Shown here: piece by piece, positions 62,401 through 64,000 of the stretch
How positions within the stretch are numbered: position 1 is the first letter of the stretch
How the letters are laid out: every line of letters begins with the position of its first letter
Source of the DNA: JAHBNG01 sp039028975
Lineage (GTDB): Bacteria; Chloroflexota; Anaerolineae; Caldilineales; Caldilineaceae
Direction of reading: 5' to 3'
DNA: 64,000 bases
Assembly (NCBI GenBank): GCA_039028975.1
Contig: JBCCHB010000021.1
Coordinates: 67,211 to 131,210, forward strand
Position numbers and translations under genes: made by a program
Notes under the pieces: model-generated
What the model was told of the DNA's origin: nothing
Databases searched by the model: none
Seen by the model: the letters and a program-made list of their open reading frames with translations, nothing else

Positions 62401-64000
62401 CTGGGTGGATACCTCAAGAAGCTTGCGCCGAGAAGAGGTCCTAAGCCCACTGATTGACAAAATGGTCAAGCTGCCAACAAGTGGTGAAACGGTCTTTGAA
62501 ACGGCTATGAGTATGGAGACTTTTCCCTTTCTCAATGACCATCGGGTTTATGAGACCATTGTATCCCCTGGTGCCTGTCATCTGACCATGGTGCTTAGCG
62601 CCGCAGAACTTACTTTTGCGCAGAAAGCGGAAAGCGCTCTAATTTACACGCTGGCAGACGTGATTCTTCCCCAGGCACTAGCCCTTGATGACGATGAAGT
62701 ACGCACGGCGCAGATTATCTATCAGGCGTCAGAAGCAAACGGAGCAGGGCCGGCGGTAGGCTTCCAATTGATAAGCTTTGATGAAGCATCTGAAGAGACA
62801 GATCTTTCCTCAGAGGTTCATGCCACGGGTATAGTTGGGATGGTGAGTACCGATTCTCCCTACCAAGCATCCCTCAAAGAATTACAGATACGTTGCTCCG
62901 AAAGCGTCAATCTGGATCTGTATGCTGATGGGAACTCTCCTTGGGGGAAGAAAGAGTCATCAATTTACTTTGGCCCATCCTTCCGCTGGATTGGCGAAAT
63001 ATGGCGTTCATCTGAGAACGGCAATGGGCAACCAACGGAATTTCTAGCGGCCCTATATCAGCCTGATGTCATAGCGAGTCTAAATGGCTATGTTATTCAC
63101 CCTGGTTTGCTGGATGGTTGCTTCCAAGTCGCTGGTCTAGCTCAAGAGTGGGCAACTAAGCAAGAATCGTCCCAAACGTCAGAGACGCTATTGCCCTTTG
63201 CATTGGAAAGATCCTACTTCCATCCGTCGCTCTATAGTCATTCAACGGGCGATACTTGGTGGTGCCATGTGGAGCAGATCGAGGAGGCCAAGTGCAACAT
63301 TCGCCTCTTTGATAGTTTGGGACAGATTGTTGCCGAACTCGATGGATTCGAGATGCGGGCAGCGCCCCAAGCGTCAATCCAAACTACTCGAATGCGGACG
63401 GAGTGGCTCTACACCTTGGCATGGGAAGCCATGCCGGTACCGGCACTGCCTGAAAAAGTTGAGATGCCCGATTGCTGGCTACTGGTTGGCAGTGCCGAAG
63501 GGCTGAGTAGCGAGTTGCTGTCCCTTTTATCTTCTGACGAGATCGCTGTGATTAGGGCTTGGGATGATGCATCCATTCGTCAAACGGTAGCCGACTTAGC
63601 CTCGACCTACAGTCGGATCGGAGTAGTTTACTTAGATATAAACGGAAAGTACATAGATGAGGGTGTTGCACAACATGCGTACCAGCTGTGTAGTACCCTT
63701 TTGCATCTCACTCAAGCACTGATCGAGACAGATTTGTCTGCTCACCTTTGGATAGTCACCCAAGGTTGCCAAAGCGTAGAGGCACTGCCGCGCCCAATCC
63801 GTAGCCAGGAAGACGAGAAGAATATTCCCCATTTTGATGTAGCTGCCGCAGGAGCGCTTTGGGGGTTGGGTCGTACCATTGCACAAGAGCAGCCTCAATT
63901 GCAGACCGTTTGTATTGACTTAGATCGGGATGCTGATGAATCTCAACAAGCTGAGCTATTGACTAAGGAAATCTTAGTCGGCTTGGATAAGTCTGAAGTA
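59465..64000 (+). CDS. Type I PKS, KS-AT-DH-... (module 3, partial, continues past window)
   Basis: 1512 codons are visible and the frame is open to the last base. The ATG overlaps the stop of module 2 (TAATG). An N-terminal coiled coil (QQIRELKAELAKAQQ) is the docking segment. KS (39-472): Cys213 in DTACSSSLVAIH, EAHGTGTPLGDP and TNLGHLEAAAG. AT (589-883): GHSVGEI and HAFHS, predicting malonyl-CoA. DH (992-1305): HRVYETIVSPG, with Glu in place of Gly as in module 1, and LLDGCFQ. The last visible part is the structural subdomain that precedes ER/KR in the other modules. Two simple-repeat insertions lie in and after the AT domain without breaking the frame. Confidence 0.93.
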   Translation, partial: MASSEQPQDYRAVMKNALQQIRELKAELAKAQQHRQDPIAIIGIGCRFPTASSTKSIRTPEQFWAFLRDGGDAVSEVPPDRWDVDAYYDPDPATPGKSHIWHGAFLTEVDAFEPQFFNLSPREAITIDPQQRLLLEVSWEALERAGIVPSTLVESQTGVFMGISGSDYGSILVQNGINDNLYGRTGVDISVATGRISYALGLTGPCVAIDTACSSSLVAIHQACQSLHQQECDLALAGGVGLILSPENTIGFSKAGMLSQDGQCKTFDAAANGYVRGEGCGTVVLKRLSDAVADDDQILAVIRGSMVNHDGPSSGLTAPRGPSQQTVIRQALKQANIDPENVSYIEAHGTGTPLGDPIEIGALGAVFRNRSEPLWVGSIKTNLGHLEAAAGIAGLIKIILMLEHEQIPPHLHFQTPNPQIDWAQSPVQIPTVLTNWTMPETAATAATNSERVAGVSSFGFSGTNAHVILSSPPEGTQPAPEPILDRPEASAERSMHLLTLAAKSEPALIGLVKAYQASLEQASEDQDVLNLANICYSAHTSRSHFAHRLGIVASSIEALQETLAQIERGETSTGVVDGHAELDQAQPKVGFLFTGQGSQYVEMGRELYETEPTFRATLEQCDEILKDHLGESLLAILYPGKWASGQVASGEDPATLQPAYLLSQTQYTQPALFVLEVALAQLWHSWGIQPDILMGHSVGEIAAACFAGLFSLEDGLKLIAARGKLMAALPQDGTMVSFMASEEQVQEAIAPYEAEVSIAAINGPESTVISGRRESVLEIAEQMAAQGIKTRELTVSHAFHSPLMEPMLDDFRQVAQSITYHEPKPSLVSNVSGKLASNEVMTADYWVRHVRQAVRFADGVETLHEQGIEIFLEIGPQPILLGMVGDQTTRRPDDQDSPPHPSPKLVIGDTPSPIPEISNQGHPLTLPSLRQNQNDWQQMLSSLGQLYVRGVEIDWEGFDQAYQRQKIVLPTYPFQRQRYWVDTSRSLRREEVLSPLIDKMVKLPTSGETVFETAMSMETFPFLNDHRVYETIVSPGACHLTMVLSAAELTFAQKAESALIYTLADVILPQALALDDDEVRTAQIIYQASEANGAGPAVGFQLISFDEASEETDLSSEVHATGIVGMVSTDSPYQASLKELQIRCSESVNLDLYADGNSPWGKKESSIYFGPSFRWIGEIWRSSENGNGQPTEFLAALYQPDVIASLNGYVIHPGLLDGCFQVAGLAQEWATKQESSQTSETLLPFALERSYFHPSLYSHSTGDTWWCHVEQIEEAKCNIRLFDSLGQIVAELDGFEMRAAPQASIQTTRMRTEWLYTLAWEAMPVPALPEKVEMPDCWLLVGSAEGLSSELLSLLSSDEIAVIRAWDDASIRQTVADLASTYSRIGVVYLDINGKYIDEGVAQHAYQLCSTLLHLTQALIETDLSAHLWIVTQGCQSVEALPRPIRSQEDEKNIPHFDVAAAGALWGLGRTIAQEQPQLQTVCIDLDRDADESQQAELLTKEILVGLDKSEV
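61381..61415 (+). repeat. GGCAAGT-type repeat inside AT domain of PKS module 3
   Basis: GGGCAAGT and GGCAAGT units encode GKWASGQVASG between ILYP and LLSQTQYTQPALF. The unit is identical to the intergenic array at 19330-19412. Confidence 0.85.
62121..62236 (+). repeat. Tandem repeats after AT domain of PKS module 3
   Basis: An ACCAGACG microrepeat is followed by a 37-bp unit (CACCCCCTCACCCATCCCCG, then AAATTAGTAATCGGGGA) present about 2.3 times. Since 37 is not a multiple of three, the two copies are read in different frames (SPPHPSPKLVIGD, then TPSPIPEISNQGH), yet the gene frame is regained. Confidence 0.85.

Overview
The window looks like chromosomal DNA of a free-living bacterium, most likely a member of the Chloroflexota (Caldilinea-like or a relative). 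The reasons are a Tat-motif lipoprotein binding protein of the SRRDFL type, a dipeptide-type permease with a long extra periplasmic loop, a fused two-NBD transporter ATPase, a BTAD/NB-ARC regulator, HEAT plus cyclic-nucleotide-binding fusions, and intergenic DNA rich in short tandem and palindromic repeats. This placement is inference; no rRNA or tRNA gene was recognised.

Region 1 (1-15048) is a catabolic and uptake locus. On the minus strand a GntR/FCD regulator, a pyrrolysine-free MttB-family methyltransferase, an M24-family protein carrying every DddP (DMSP lyase) metal and catalytic residue I can recall, and the start of a dimethylglycine-dehydrogenase-like flavoenzyme lie in a row. Divergently, a family-5 binding protein, two permeases and a fused ATPase form one transporter, followed by an amidohydrolase with a long C-terminal extension and a GHMP-superfamily protein. 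A methylated onium compound (DMSP, glycine betaine or similar) is the natural candidate substrate.

Region 2 (15049-21600) holds a repeat-rich 0.86 kb spacer with one small ORF, a stand-alone adenylation enzyme paired with a ferric-reductase-like membrane flavoprotein, an enoyl-CoA hydratase and an aldo/keto reductase. Two miniature inverted-repeat elements follow; the one at 21833-21971 has perfect 13-bp terminal repeats and a perfect 9-bp target duplication.

Region 3 (21996-32223, minus strand) is a tight five-gene operon: a dCache-HAMP protein with a degenerate class III cyclase domain, an MscS channel with a cyclic-nucleotide-binding domain, a transporter-HEAT-cyclic-nucleotide-binding fusion, a lipoprotein with two PstS-like domains, and an esterase.

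Region 4 (32976-64000) is a hybrid NRPS/PKS gene cluster. A SARP-type (BTAD) regulator comes first, then a small glycine-zipper membrane protein, then a three-gene export unit (a truncated P-type-ATPase-like membrane protein, an HlyD-like stub and a C39-ABC transporter), then a colinear assembly line: NRPS (half C - A with embedded MT - PCP) and three PKS proteins (KS-AT-DH-ER-KR-ACP twice, the third running off the right edge). Both the export unit and the NRPS are preceded by 11-bp direct repeats of the type YATCCCACGTT, 7 bp from a -10-like hexamer. This is the geometry of SARP-controlled promoters and ties regulator, exporter and assembly line into one regulon.

A dispersed ~85-bp palindromic repeat family runs through the window, and one copy sits in frame inside the first PKS gene. 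Simple-sequence insertions also recur at the same loop of each PKS acyltransferase domain.
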